Below are positions 17,712 through 25,958 of a DNA stretch of 64,000 bases, in pieces (within the stretch, counting starts at the first letter, position 1; each line of letters starts with the position of its first letter). The DNA is from Planctomycetota bacterium (lineage in GTDB: Bacteria > Planctomycetota > Planctomycetia > Pirellulales > Pirellulaceae): contig JAFLCP010000006.1 of assembly GCA_017303505.1 (NCBI GenBank), forward strand, positions 23,103 to 87,102, given 5' to 3'. The translations under genes were made by a program, and so were the position numbers. The notes beneath the pieces were generated by a model, which was not told where the DNA came from, did no database searches, and saw only the letters and a list, made by a program, of their open reading frames with translations.

Positions 17712-19478
17712 TCAGCTTTTGGCATTCTCTTTTTTGAGCACTTCTTCGGCAAAAGCATGGATCCGTTTCGCCATCCCAGCCAGCCCATTGCGGCGTTGTA
17801 GCGTGACGAATTTATCCAAGCCAATTTTCCGAATAAATGCCTCCAAATCGAAGGCCCGAATATCTCCAGCTCTCTGACCAGAGAATAGGTGTTGCAACAG
17901 GGCGATCAGCCCACGCACCAAGTCATTGTTGGAATCCCCAACAAATTCAATTCGATCGGGCTGTGAAGCAATAGGACGCCCTGCCAAGTAGACCTCGCTC
18001 ATGCACCCGCTTACAGCGGGAGTATGTACTTTCAAGTGTGAGAAAGTTCGCGGCAGCTTTTGCCCAAGCTCGTTCAAAATCGTATTCTTCTCTAACTCAG
18101 TATCTACTAAGTCGAATTCCTCTTCGAGTTTCTCCGCCACTTGTTCAATCGATTCGGCCGCGACTCCGCTGGAGTGCTTTGCAAAAATCTCTTCAAGCCC
18201 CTGAGTTGCGTCATCTGACTTGGATGCGGCTGAGTTTCCTTTTAGCTGCACCAATCGCTTTTCGATCATCTGCTTCAGCACATCGACTAAGCGATCGACT
18301 TCATGCTCTGTATTGTAGAAAGCCAAAGAAGCCCGACATGTTCCGGCGATACCGAGCTCGTGCATGAGTGGCATGCAACAGTGATGACCGATTCGCGTGG
18401 CTATCCCTGCTTGATTGAGTGCTTCAGAAATATCTAAGAGAGAGATGAACGGTTCTTCAATAACAAAACTGATCGTAGCAACTTTTTTGGGTGCCGTACC
18501 AACGATGCGAACGCCCTTCACTGAACCGACGGCTTTGGTTGCATATTGAAGCAGGTGATTTTCATAGGCATGGATTCGATCCAAACCGATTGATTGGACA
18601 TATTTGATTGCAGATGCTAAGCCCAAGGCGCCGCAGATATTTGGAGTCCCAGCTTCGAATCGATGCGGCAAATCAGCGAACGTAGAGCCCTCAAACGAAA
18701 CCGTTTCAATCATGTCGCCGCCACCTTTATACGGCGGCATCGATTCCATAAGTTCTTTACGGCCCCATAGAACTCCAATCCCAGTCGGCCCAAAGAGTTT
18801 GTGTCCACTAAACACAAAAAAATCGCAGCCGAGTTTCGGCAAATTAGTCGGCTGATGTGCAACAGCTTGGGCACCGTCAACCACCACCAGTGCGCCAACC
18901 GATTTTGCAGCGTGTATTAAAGTATCAAGATCGTGAATGGTCCCTAATGCATTCGACGTTGCTTGCAGCGAAACCAATTTCGTGCGCGAAGTCAGCTGTG
19001 CTTTAAAGTCAGCCACATCGATCGAACCATCCAGGGTCGTACGAGCATGCTTTAAGGTGGCGCCTTTGGCTCTACACGCCAGTTCCCACGGAACAATATT
19101 GGAATGGTGCTCTAAGCCGCTAACCAGCACTTCATCACCGGCAGCCAGACGGCTCCAGGCCCAACTGTGGGCCAATAAGTTGATGCCTTCGGTGGTGCCG
19201 CTAGTAAATATGCACTCTTTGGGATTCACACCGCCAAGAAACTCTGCCACGGTCGCTCTAGCAGCTTCATACTTTTCCGTTGCTTGTCGGCTGAGATCGT
19301 AAGCCCCGCGATGGATATTCGCGTTCTCGGCTTCGTAGAATTTACAGATGGTGTCAATCACGACACGAGGCTTTTGCGTAGTCGCTCCATTGTCCAGATA
19401 GGCAAGCGGCTTGCCGTTCATCAACGTTGACAGAATCGGAAAGTCCTGGCGAATTCGTTCAACATCAAATTGATTCAT
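17712..19478 (-). CDS. sufS: SufS-SufE fusion: cysteine desulfurase with its sulfur-transfer partner
   Basis: A 588-residue cytoplasmic protein. Residues 1-410 are a class V PLP-dependent SufS: PLP Lys227 in FSGHKLFGPTG (Lys226 in E. coli), the THHANVH-type active-site region, and catalytic Cys381 in GTCRASLAFYN. After a linker of about 45 residues, residues 450-583 are a SufE domain with its conserved VSGCMSEVYL block, Cys492 being the sulfur acceptor. The enzyme removes sulfur from cysteine and passes it through SufE to the Fe-S scaffold. The start at 19478 (MNQFDVERIRQDFP) is preferred over the longer frame because it begins exactly at the family N-terminus. It lies 134 bases after sufU on the same strand. 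Confidence 0.9.
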   Translation of the reverse strand: MNQFDVERIRQDFPILSTLMNGKPLAYLDNGATTQKPRVVIDTICKFYEAENANIHRGAYDLSRQATEKYEAARATVAEFLGGVNPKECIFTSGTTEGINLLAHSWAWSRLAAGDEVLVSGLEHHSNIVPWELACRAKGATLKHARTTLDGSIDVADFKAQLTSRTKLVSLQATSNALGTIHDLDTLIHAAKSVGALVVVDGAQAVAHQPTNLPKLGCDFFVFSGHKLFGPTGIGVLWGRKELMESMPPYKGGGDMIETVSFEGSTFADLPHRFEAGTPNICGALGLASAIKYVQSIGLDRIHAYENHLLQYATKAVGSVKGVRIVGTAPKKVATISFVIEEPFISLLDISEALNQAGIATRIGHHCCMPLMHELGIAGTCRASLAFYNTEHEVDRLVDVLKQMIEKRLVQLKGNSAASKSDDATQGLEEIFAKHSSGVAAESIEQVAEKLEEEFDLVDTELEKNTILNELGQKLPRTFSHLKVHTPAVSGCMSEVYLAGRPIASQPDRIEFVGDSNNDLVRGLIALLQHLFSGQRAGDIRAFDLEAFIRKIGLDKFVTLQRRNGLAGMAKRIHAFAEEVLKKENAKS

Positions 19479-19612
19479 AGGGCCATATAACTTGCTGCAA
19501 TTGTTGGTTCGGGAAGCTTCCCTTCCTATCCCAAACAGGTTCACCTACCGACGTTGTAGTGTAGGGGGAATGGGGTAGGTCGACAAGGTGATCGCGAGGG
19601 ACCATGATCGTC

Positions 19613-20047
19613 TTACTGCTCTTCGCCCAGATTCGGACCACCGAACTTTGCTCCGCCATCGGGATCGCCTATCGGAGAATGAATAGCCGTTTGCAACACC
19701 TGCCAAGACAGCAAACAGCACTTTTGGCGGTTGGGGGTAAGACGCGGTCCGAACAGTTCCAGCATATCTTCAGCACTGAAGGCCTTTACATCGTCAACCG
19801 TTTTTCCTTCGACGCACTCCATTAACATGGAGGCTGCAGCTTGAGAAATACAGCACCCCTCTCCCTCGAACCACGCCTCTCGAATTTTTCCTTCGGCATC
19901 GATCCGCATCTCGACAACAATCTCATCCCCGCATATCGGATTCTTAGCGTGATGCCGGTGCGAGACTTGCTCACATTCGCCACGATGATAGGGATCTTCG
20001 TAATGATCCATGACACGGTCTGGGTAAATATCTTCTATTTCAGCCAT
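19613..20047 (-). CDS. sufU: Fe-S cluster scaffold / sulfur acceptor of the SufU (NifU-N) family
   Basis: 144 residues. The scaffold motifs are NPICGDEI with Cys40, EGCCISQAAASML with Cys64/65, and NRQKCCLLSW with Cys107/108, which form the three-cysteine Zn/Fe-S site. This places it in the SufU/IscU group, and the YEDPYHRG segment is typical of SufU. The paired partner, a SufS-SufE fusion, lies immediately downstream on the same strand. ATG at 20047 is chosen; a TTG four codons upstream is possible. Given the SufE domain of the partner, this protein may act as scaffold rather than as sulfur acceptor. The rest of the Suf set (sufBCD) is not in the window. Confidence 0.85.
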   Translation of the reverse strand: MAEIEDIYPDRVMDHYEDPYHRGECEQVSHRHHAKNPICGDEIVVEMRIDAEGKIREAWFEGEGCCISQAAASMLMECVEGKTVDDVKAFSAEDMLELFGPRLTPNRQKCCLLSWQVLQTAIHSPIGDPDGGAKFGGPNLGEEQ

Positions 20048-20330
20048 GTTTTGCCGCAACTATCCCGTCTCGCGTTTTCTCCCAATCCCTTGGTCATCAT
20101 CTTCCGAGGACACCACTCTTCAGTGTAGGAAGACGGGCTCATACCGACAAGGAGCGTCTGATAGCCAGCATTTGCAGTTGAGCCAAAAATTGAACCAATT
20201 AGTGAAAAACAGCACGATTTTATGGCTCGACTGAGTGAGCCAAGCATTTTGCTCTGGAATCCTTTGGCTAAACGTGCTATTGCCCCACATAGGGTTTGGT
20301 AGTTTCTAAGAATCGTATCGAGAACTTGTT

Positions 20331-21083
20331 ATGCCTTATGGACTATATGTTTCAGCGGCTGGAGCCAACGCTCAGAGCCACCGGCTGGATGTATTGAGCC
20401 ACAATTTGGCAAACGTCAATACGCCCGGCTTCAAGCCGCACCTGTCGATATTGAAGGCTCGACATTCGGCTGGCATCGAAAATGGCGAAGCCCAAGCGGG
20501 CAGCGGAGGCGTGGACGACTTGGGTGGTGGTGTTGCGATCCAACCCACAGTTACCCAGTTCTCGCAAGGTCCGATTCGTGCAACTGGCGTTGATACCGAT
20601 TTTGCCCTTAACAGCGAGAACTCATTCTTTGTCGTCAGTCGCGATAACCAACAAATGTTAACGCGCGCAGGGAACTTTTCTTTTAACGCACAAGGCCAAT
20701 TGGTAACTGAAAGCGGAGACATGGTTCTCAGCACCGGTGGAAACGCGATTGCGATTGACACCACGCAGCCATACCGCGTCACTCCTGATGGTGGAATTGA
20801 ACAAGGAGGAGCCAAACAACTTTTGATGATTGGCAAACCTCAAGCGGTCGGCGATTTGACGCGAGTGGGAGATAACCTCTATCGTCCATTGGGCTCAGTA
20901 AACCCTGTCCTGCCTGAAGGCCGCAGAGTTATCAACGGACACCTTGAACAATCTGCCATCCAACCCACCGCCGCAATGATGGAGTTAATTGAAGCATCGC
21001 GTGCCTATGAAGCCAACGTGCGCATGATCCAAAACCAGGATAGCGTTCTTGGTACTCTCATCGGTCGCGTATTGAGAGAGTAA
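20331..21083 (+). CDS. flgF: Flagellar rod protein FlgF-like
   Basis: A 250-residue axial rod protein of the flagellar basal body. The start contains the Flg_bb_rod motif LDVLSHNLANVNTPGFK. The middle holds a FlgE/F/G core (SFFVVSRDNQQMLTRAGNFSFNAQGQL), and the C-terminus has the AYEANVRMIQNQDSVLGTLI coiled-coil end. It opens a six-gene plus-strand flagellar run. FlgF and FlgG are close relatives; the first-position gene is called FlgF on order, shorter length and divergence. Confidence 0.85.
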   Translation: MPYGLYVSAAGANAQSHRLDVLSHNLANVNTPGFKPHLSILKARHSAGIENGEAQAGSGGVDDLGGGVAIQPTVTQFSQGPIRATGVDTDFALNSENSFFVVSRDNQQMLTRAGNFSFNAQGQLVTESGDMVLSTGGNAIAIDTTQPYRVTPDGGIEQGGAKQLLMIGKPQAVGDLTRVGDNLYRPLGSVNPVLPEGRRVINGHLEQSAIQPTAAMMELIEASRAYEANVRMIQNQDSVLGTLIGRVLRE

Positions 21084-21145
21084 TGGACTGACGAAACTCA
21101 CTAGAACTTAGCCGACATCTTAGCCCAACTAAAACTGACGAACAA

Positions 21146-21177
21146 AAGCTCTGAAGTATAGAAGCTCTGAAGTATAG
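21146..21177 (+). repeat. 16-bp tandem direct duplication in flgF-flgG spacer
   Basis: The unit AAGCTCTGAAGTATAG occurs twice, head to tail and perfectly matched, in the 151-base flgF-flgG gap. It lies about 60-90 bases before the flgG ATG. Could be a recent slippage duplication. Confidence 0.85.
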
Positions 21178-21234
21178 AAGCACGAACCTACAAAAAGCAC
21201 TGACACCAATTAGAGCCAGTCGAGGAGAATCGCA

Positions 21235-22041
21235 ATGAGCGTACAAGCTCTTTACACCGCCGCATCCGGCATGGATGCCATGCAAACAAAACTGGATGTT
21301 ATTGCGAACAACTTGGCCAACGTTAGTACCACGGGTTTCAAGCGAGATCGTGCGAACTTCGAAGATCTTTTGTATCGCAATGAAGTCTACCCTGGGATGT
21401 TCGACAACAACCAGCTGCCTACTGCAGTGGGTACACACATAGGGTTAGGTACCCGTGTGACGAGCGTTCAAATGGACCACCGCCAAGGCACGGTTCAACA
21501 AACAGGACGTGAATTGGATATTGCCATCGAAGGAAAAGGGTTTTTGCAAGTTACCGACCCGTTGACTCAAACCGTTCAATACACAAGAGCGGGCAACCTG
21601 AATATCAACGCCAACGGCCAGCTCGTACTTGGCTCCGCCCTAACCGGACGTGTCCTCGAACCACCGATTCAAATTCCGCAAGATGCAAGTTCCATTTCAA
21701 TTAGCGCCAACGGCTTGGTTTCTATCCGCCGAACAGGCTCGCAACAAATGGAAAATGCGGGACAACTCACACTGGCAACTTTTATCAACCCCGATGGCTT
21801 GCTGAAGTTAGGTGAGAACCTTTACGCCCAAACCGACGCATCCAGCGCACCGTTGCTCAACAACCCGGGGCAAAGTGGTACGGGGGTGATTCGCCAAGGA
21901 TCGCTGGAGGCATCCAACGTTGAACCCGTACAAGAACTTATCGACCTGATAACAACCCAACGCGGATTTGAGCTCAACTCACAAGCGATTCAAGCGGGTG
22001 ACCAAATCATGCAACAGATCGCTAACTTGAGAAGGTTCTAA
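21235..22041 (+). CDS. flgG: Flagellar distal rod protein FlgG
   Basis: A 268-residue rod protein that forms the distal rod of the basal body. MSVQALYTAASGMDAMQ begins the protein, then LDVIANNLANVSTTGFKRDRA, the FlgG-specific GxGTRVTSVQMDHRQGTVQQT stretch, GKGFLQVTDP and the C-terminal GSLEASNVEPVQELIDLI / LNSQAIQAGDQIMQQIANLRRF ending, all highly characteristic. GAGGAG ribosome-binding site upstream. It lies 20 bases before flgA. Confidence 0.95.
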   Translation: MSVQALYTAASGMDAMQTKLDVIANNLANVSTTGFKRDRANFEDLLYRNEVYPGMFDNNQLPTAVGTHIGLGTRVTSVQMDHRQGTVQQTGRELDIAIEGKGFLQVTDPLTQTVQYTRAGNLNINANGQLVLGSALTGRVLEPPIQIPQDASSISISANGLVSIRRTGSQQMENAGQLTLATFINPDGLLKLGENLYAQTDASSAPLLNNPGQSGTGVIRQGSLEASNVEPVQELIDLITTQRGFELNSQAIQAGDQIMQQIANLRRF

Positions 22042-22060
22042 GCGAACCGCGAGGCGTCGA

Positions 22061-23176
22061 ATGACAAACACAAATCTAGTTCACTTTCTGTTGCGTTCGG
22101 CCTGCAGATCAGCCTTGTGCCTCATCTGCTCGCTGTATGTGCTATTGCTTGGCGGAAACGTGGCAAGCGGGCAAGCCACGCAAGAATTGGTGATGCAATT
22201 TCGAGCTACTCCGAAACTCGATGGCAATTTGGTGCGATTCGGCGATGTACTAGAAATTCGCGGCAATGAAGAGGAAAGCAAGCGAATTGCCGACTTGCCT
22301 TTAGTTCCGACCCCACAACCAGGGACTGAATTGCGCATCAAGAAAGAAGACATTTTACAACAACTCACAACTCGTGGTTATGACCTCGGTCGATTTCGTT
22401 GGATTGGTGGTGTTGAGTCGCTCTTAAAACCTAGCGCACCAGAAGTATCAAATGGATTTCGCAATACGGCGACGATGCTACCTGCGTACGTTACCGATCG
22501 GAGTGTGGTACAAGCCGAACGCAATTTGAAAGATGTTATCTCGCGGTACATCGCGTTACAGGAACCAAACCTGTCCGGCGCAAAGATGCAATTTGATATT
22601 CCCAAAGAGCATCTGCACTTACTCTTTCAACGCAGAAACATCAAGCGAATCGGCGGCGGTCAGGCTCCTTGGACCGGAGAACAATCTTTTATTCTGCAAG
22701 TACAAGATAAGAATGATGTGCTCGAAATACCTATTCGTTCTTTGATCACTCCCCCAGAAACCTACGTCGTGGCCGTTCAGCCATTGCGACGCGGAGATAT
22801 TGTGGAAGCGACCGATCTTAAATTTCAAGTTATCCCTGATTCCACCTTCACTAATCAAGAAAGTCAGTACTTTACAGACTTCAAGGACATCATTGGTAAA
22901 CAACTTCGGCGATCGATTTCGAGTGGACAAGCCATTCGGGCTGAGGACGTTGGCGAACCTATTGTTGTCGAAAAGAACCAGTTAGTGCAGATCAAAGTTA
23001 TTATCGGCGGTATTGAAGTCGAAACGGCGGGGCGTGCATTGACCGAAGGTGCAGTTGGCGATCTCGTGCAGGTTGAAACGATCAATTTGAAAGAACGCAA
23101 AAAACTTACCGCTCAAGTAATGAATACGAACACGGTTCAAGTAATTGCTTCGGCAGTCAACGCGACCCGCAGATAA
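22061..23176 (+). CDS. flgA: Flagellar P-ring assembly chaperone FlgA
   Basis: FlgA promotes assembly of the P ring by FlgI in the periplasm. The 371 residues are longer than E. coli FlgA (219). A signal peptide (about residues 1-37, hydrophobic and ending GNVASGQ) precedes an N-terminal SAF-like region, a middle segment, and a C-terminal FlgA/SAF domain (AVQPLRRGDIVEATDLKF, then IGKQLRRSISSGQAIRAEDV). GAGG lies 7 bases before the ATG. It follows flgG by 20 bases and precedes flgH. Confidence 0.85.
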   Translation: MTNTNLVHFLLRSACRSALCLICSLYVLLLGGNVASGQATQELVMQFRATPKLDGNLVRFGDVLEIRGNEEESKRIADLPLVPTPQPGTELRIKKEDILQQLTTRGYDLGRFRWIGGVESLLKPSAPEVSNGFRNTATMLPAYVTDRSVVQAERNLKDVISRYIALQEPNLSGAKMQFDIPKEHLHLLFQRRNIKRIGGGQAPWTGEQSFILQVQDKNDVLEIPIRSLITPPETYVVAVQPLRRGDIVEATDLKFQVIPDSTFTNQESQYFTDFKDIIGKQLRRSISSGQAIRAEDVGEPIVVEKNQLVQIKVIIGGIEVETAGRALTEGAVGDLVQVETINLKERKKLTAQVMNTNTVQVIASAVNATRR

Positions 23177-23263
23177 CTCAGTGAGTCGACAGCCTGTTCC
23201 ATACGCCAGTGTCCTCCCGAAATTAACATTAATGACCATTAAACTATAGCAGTGAGCTGACCT

Positions 23264-23944
23264 ATGTCATCGAAACCCCTATTGCTCGCGATTTGGATTG
23301 CCGCGATTTTCTCGGCGTCCGAGACCTTCGGACAGGAATCGAGCTTGTTCAATCGTGCCCCGCAGCAGATGGCCTCTCCAGATGGCCTGACCTTGCGAAA
23401 TAGCTCATGGACCTACGCGCCTCCGCAAACCGCACGCGTCTTGAAACTTCATGACATCGTGAGTATTCGCGTCGACGAACTCTCTCGCGGAATGGCTGAA
23501 GGGACCACGAGCTCCCGCAAAAATGGCGTATACGATGCGTTGCTTCGGAGTTGGGTTGTTTTGAACGGTATTCGTCAAGCCGAACTCACACCGCAAACAT
23601 TGGGCGACCCCAGAATCCAAGGCCAAACTAACCAACTCTATCGAGCCGACTCGGACCTGGAAACTCGAGAGTCCTTGGCCTTTAACATCGCCGCAGAAGT
23701 TGTCGACATCCGGCCCAATGGCGTTGTCCTCTTAGAGGCCCGCAAGTCAATCAAGCTAAACGATAACGTTTTTGAAACGACGCTCACAGGCTTTTGTCGA
23801 TCGGACGACATCGGACCAGATAACGTTGTCCTCAGCCGCGATTTGTTGGATCTCAACATCGACAAACAAGATCGCGGACAAGTGCGCAATGGTTATCGAC
23901 AAGGCTGGTTTTCTCGCTGGCTCTCTGAGTTAACACCATTCTAA
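23264..23944 (+). CDS. flgH: Flagellar L-ring protein FlgH-like, without lipobox
   Basis: 226 residues with a signal peptide (MSSKPLLLAIWIAAIFSASETFGQ). The core resembles FlgH: HDIVSIRVDELSRG near the start, SDLETRESLAFNIAAEVVDI in the middle, and VLSRDLLDLNI near the end. FlgH builds the outer-membrane L ring in Gram-negative flagella and is normally a lipoprotein. No cysteine follows the hydrophobic stretch here, so it is presumably processed by signal peptidase I. Its place between flgA and flgI agrees with the assignment. Confidence 0.8.
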   Translation: MSSKPLLLAIWIAAIFSASETFGQESSLFNRAPQQMASPDGLTLRNSSWTYAPPQTARVLKLHDIVSIRVDELSRGMAEGTTSSRKNGVYDALLRSWVVLNGIRQAELTPQTLGDPRIQGQTNQLYRADSDLETRESLAFNIAAEVVDIRPNGVVLLEARKSIKLNDNVFETTLTGFCRSDDIGPDNVVLSRDLLDLNIDKQDRGQVRNGYRQGWFSRWLSELTPF

Positions 23945-23961
23945 TCAGGATCCCTCTAGCC

Positions 23962-25047
23962 ATGAGAAAAATCACCGCTGCACTATTATTTCTCTTTGCG
24001 TGGACCTACATAAGCAATGCATGTTTCGCGCAGCATCGCATTGCCGATATTTGCCGCCTGAAGGGCCAGGAAGAGAATACCATTCACGGCTTGGGGTTGG
24101 TCGTCGGTCTTAAGGGGACTGGCGACGGCAAGATGTTGCCAACCGCGCGTTCGCTCGCGCGAATGATGCAGCAATTAGGTGGCCAAGTCGGTGCTGACCA
24201 ACGCGGCAACTTCACACTCGACGACGTGGATGACGCCGCAAACGTAGCTTTGGTCATGGTCACGGCGACCATCCCAGCCGGTGGCGCTCGACGTGGTGAC
24301 AAACTTCATTGTCAAATCGCAGCCATTAACGCCAAGAGCTTAGTCGGTGGCGTTTTGATGCTCACACCGCTCCTCGGCCCGCGTCCTGACGTACCGGAAG
24401 TATTCGCTTTGGCTCAGGGCCAAATCGCCATTCCAGATAAGACCATTCCAACCTTTGGAATGGTCAGCTTCGGCGTCAAAATGGAAGCCGATGTCAACAC
24501 TCAGTTTATTGAAAATGGAAAGCTAACCCTTCTCATCGATTCGGACCATGCAAGCTTCTCTACTGCAGCACGAATTGAAGAAGCGATCAATAACTTCAAT
24601 TCAAATGGCCAAGGAGGCGGTGGCGGATATTCGGAACAAGTCGTGATGGCCGATGCTAAAGATTCTTCCCAAGTGGAAGTCACGATTCCTAAGCAATATT
24701 TACAGGCCCCTGTAAAGTTCATTGACTTGCTAATGGAAATTGAACTTCCGTTGCTACGAGCTACCAATCGCGTTGTGATCAATGAACGCGAAAATGTCAT
24801 CATCATTGGCGAAGATGTGCAGATCGCGCCTGTCGCCATTAGTCATCAAAACATCTCCATCAATGCGGGACAACCGCCCCGGTCATTCACTGGTTTCGAT
24901 CCTGAAAACGGCCAAAATCCCAATCCGAAACTCAAAAACTTGGTCGACGCACTAAATGCCCTAGGCGTCCCCAACGAAGATGTGATCGCCATCATTCGCG
25001 CACTCAAACGTCGCGGCGCCATTTATGGTGAAGTCATTATTAACTAA
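23962..25047 (+). CDS. flgI: Flagellar P-ring protein FlgI
   Basis: A 361-residue periplasmic ring protein. The signal peptide ends about AQHRIADI, and the family start IADICRLKGQEENTIHGLGLVVGLKGTGDG (residues about 25-55) is highly diagnostic. The conserved MVTATIPAGGARRGDK, GGVLMLTPLLGP, VTIPKQYLQAPVKFIDLLMEIE and VINERENVIIIGEDVQIAPVAI blocks follow. It occupies its usual place after flgH and before a flgJ-type rod-capping gene. The C-terminus is full length and ends at 25047. Confidence 0.95.
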   Translation: MRKITAALLFLFAWTYISNACFAQHRIADICRLKGQEENTIHGLGLVVGLKGTGDGKMLPTARSLARMMQQLGGQVGADQRGNFTLDDVDDAANVALVMVTATIPAGGARRGDKLHCQIAAINAKSLVGGVLMLTPLLGPRPDVPEVFALAQGQIAIPDKTIPTFGMVSFGVKMEADVNTQFIENGKLTLLIDSDHASFSTAARIEEAINNFNSNGQGGGGGYSEQVVMADAKDSSQVEVTIPKQYLQAPVKFIDLLMEIELPLLRATNRVVINERENVIIIGEDVQIAPVAISHQNISINAGQPPRSFTGFDPENGQNPNPKLKNLVDALNALGVPNEDVIAIIRALKRRGAIYGEVIIN

Positions 25048-25061
25048 CAGAGGAGCATCTT

Positions 25062-25418
25062 ATGACGATGCCGATTTCATCATCACTGAATCCAACAGCG
25101 CACATCGACGCCCTAAATCGCCGTCAAATGGATACAACCGCCTCACGCCTGCTGAGCGAACAAAACCAATCGCAAGTACCCGGTGATGATGCCGCCTTGA
25201 AAGAGGCTTTCAACGACTTTGTCGGCCAAACCTTCTTTGGTCAATTGCTCTCATCCCTGCGGAGCACTCAAGGTGAAGTCGCCTATTTCAATGGCGGTCG
25301 AGCAGAAGAGATATTCCAGGGCCAACTCGACCAAGTCCTCACAGAAAAAATCAGTGAGGCCTCCGCTGATAAAATCGCTGATCCAATGTACGATTTGTTT
25401 CGCCTACCTCGCTCTTAA
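25062..25418 (+). CDS. flgJ: Flagellar rod-cap (FlgJ N-terminal domain only)
   Basis: 118 residues corresponding to the rod-binding FlgJ_N domain: KEAFNDFVGQTFFGQLLSSL, GGRAEEIFQGQLDQVLTEKI and the C-terminal ADKIADPMYDLFRL. The muramidase domain of enterobacterial FlgJ is absent, so peptidoglycan opening must rely on another enzyme. It lies 14 bases after flgI behind an AGAGGAG ribosome-binding site. It ends the flagellar run, converging on sixA 21 bases away. Confidence 0.85.
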   Translation: MTMPISSSLNPTAHIDALNRRQMDTTASRLLSEQNQSQVPGDDAALKEAFNDFVGQTFFGQLLSSLRSTQGEVAYFNGGRAEEIFQGQLDQVLTEKISEASADKIADPMYDLFRLPRS

Positions 25419-25439
25419 CGGACGTTTCCGATCACGCCA

Positions 25440-25946
25440 TCAATAGTCAATCTCTTTCGGCGTAACGAAGAATTTCAACTTCGGTTTACGAGAGAAGAAC
25501 TGTTGCCAAGATTCGCACTCAGTTTCCAAACAAGCAATCGCAGCTGTTGGAAAAGGGGTATCTTTTTCCGTGAACTGACTGAGTAACTCATACATTCCAG
25601 GGTTATGGGCCACAATCATCACGCGGCCAATACTTCCGTCCACTTGAGCAGCCGATATCTTGAGAGTTTCAGGAGGAGCATGGTAAAGGCCTCCGAAAAC
25701 TTCCAGCGGAACTTCTTTCGGCAAATAACAATTTACTAACTCCGCTGTCTCCTTCGCGCGAGTCGCGGTACTACATCGGATCAACTCTGGAACGAAGTGA
25801 TTCTTGGTCAACCACTCAGCCATTTCGGGGGCTGCTTTTTTGCCACGCGGGGCCAAAGGCCGATCATGGTCGGACATGTGGGCGTTATCCCAACTACTTT
25901 TGGCATGCCGCATTAACAACAGTTGTCGCAACATAGGTTCAGACAC
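25440..25946 (-). CDS. SixA-type phosphohistidine phosphatase (histidine phosphatase superfamily)
   Basis: 168 residues, cytoplasmic. The RHG-type motif LLLMRHAKSSWDN (residues 10-22) contains the catalytic His, and DHDRPLAPRGKKAAPEMAEWL and VMIVAHNPGMYEL supply the other conserved basic and His residues. SixA removes phosphate from phosphohistidine on HPt domains. It is located 12 bases after the MscK-like gene on the same strand, and the GTG start has a GGGGA sequence upstream. Partner unknown. Confidence 0.82.
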   Translation of the reverse strand: MSEPMLRQLLLMRHAKSSWDNAHMSDHDRPLAPRGKKAAPEMAEWLTKNHFVPELIRCSTATRAKETAELVNCYLPKEVPLEVFGGLYHAPPETLKISAAQVDGSIGRVMIVAHNPGMYELLSQFTEKDTPFPTAAIACLETECESWQQFFSRKPKLKFFVTPKEIDY

Positions 25947-25958
25947 AGACCATCCCCT

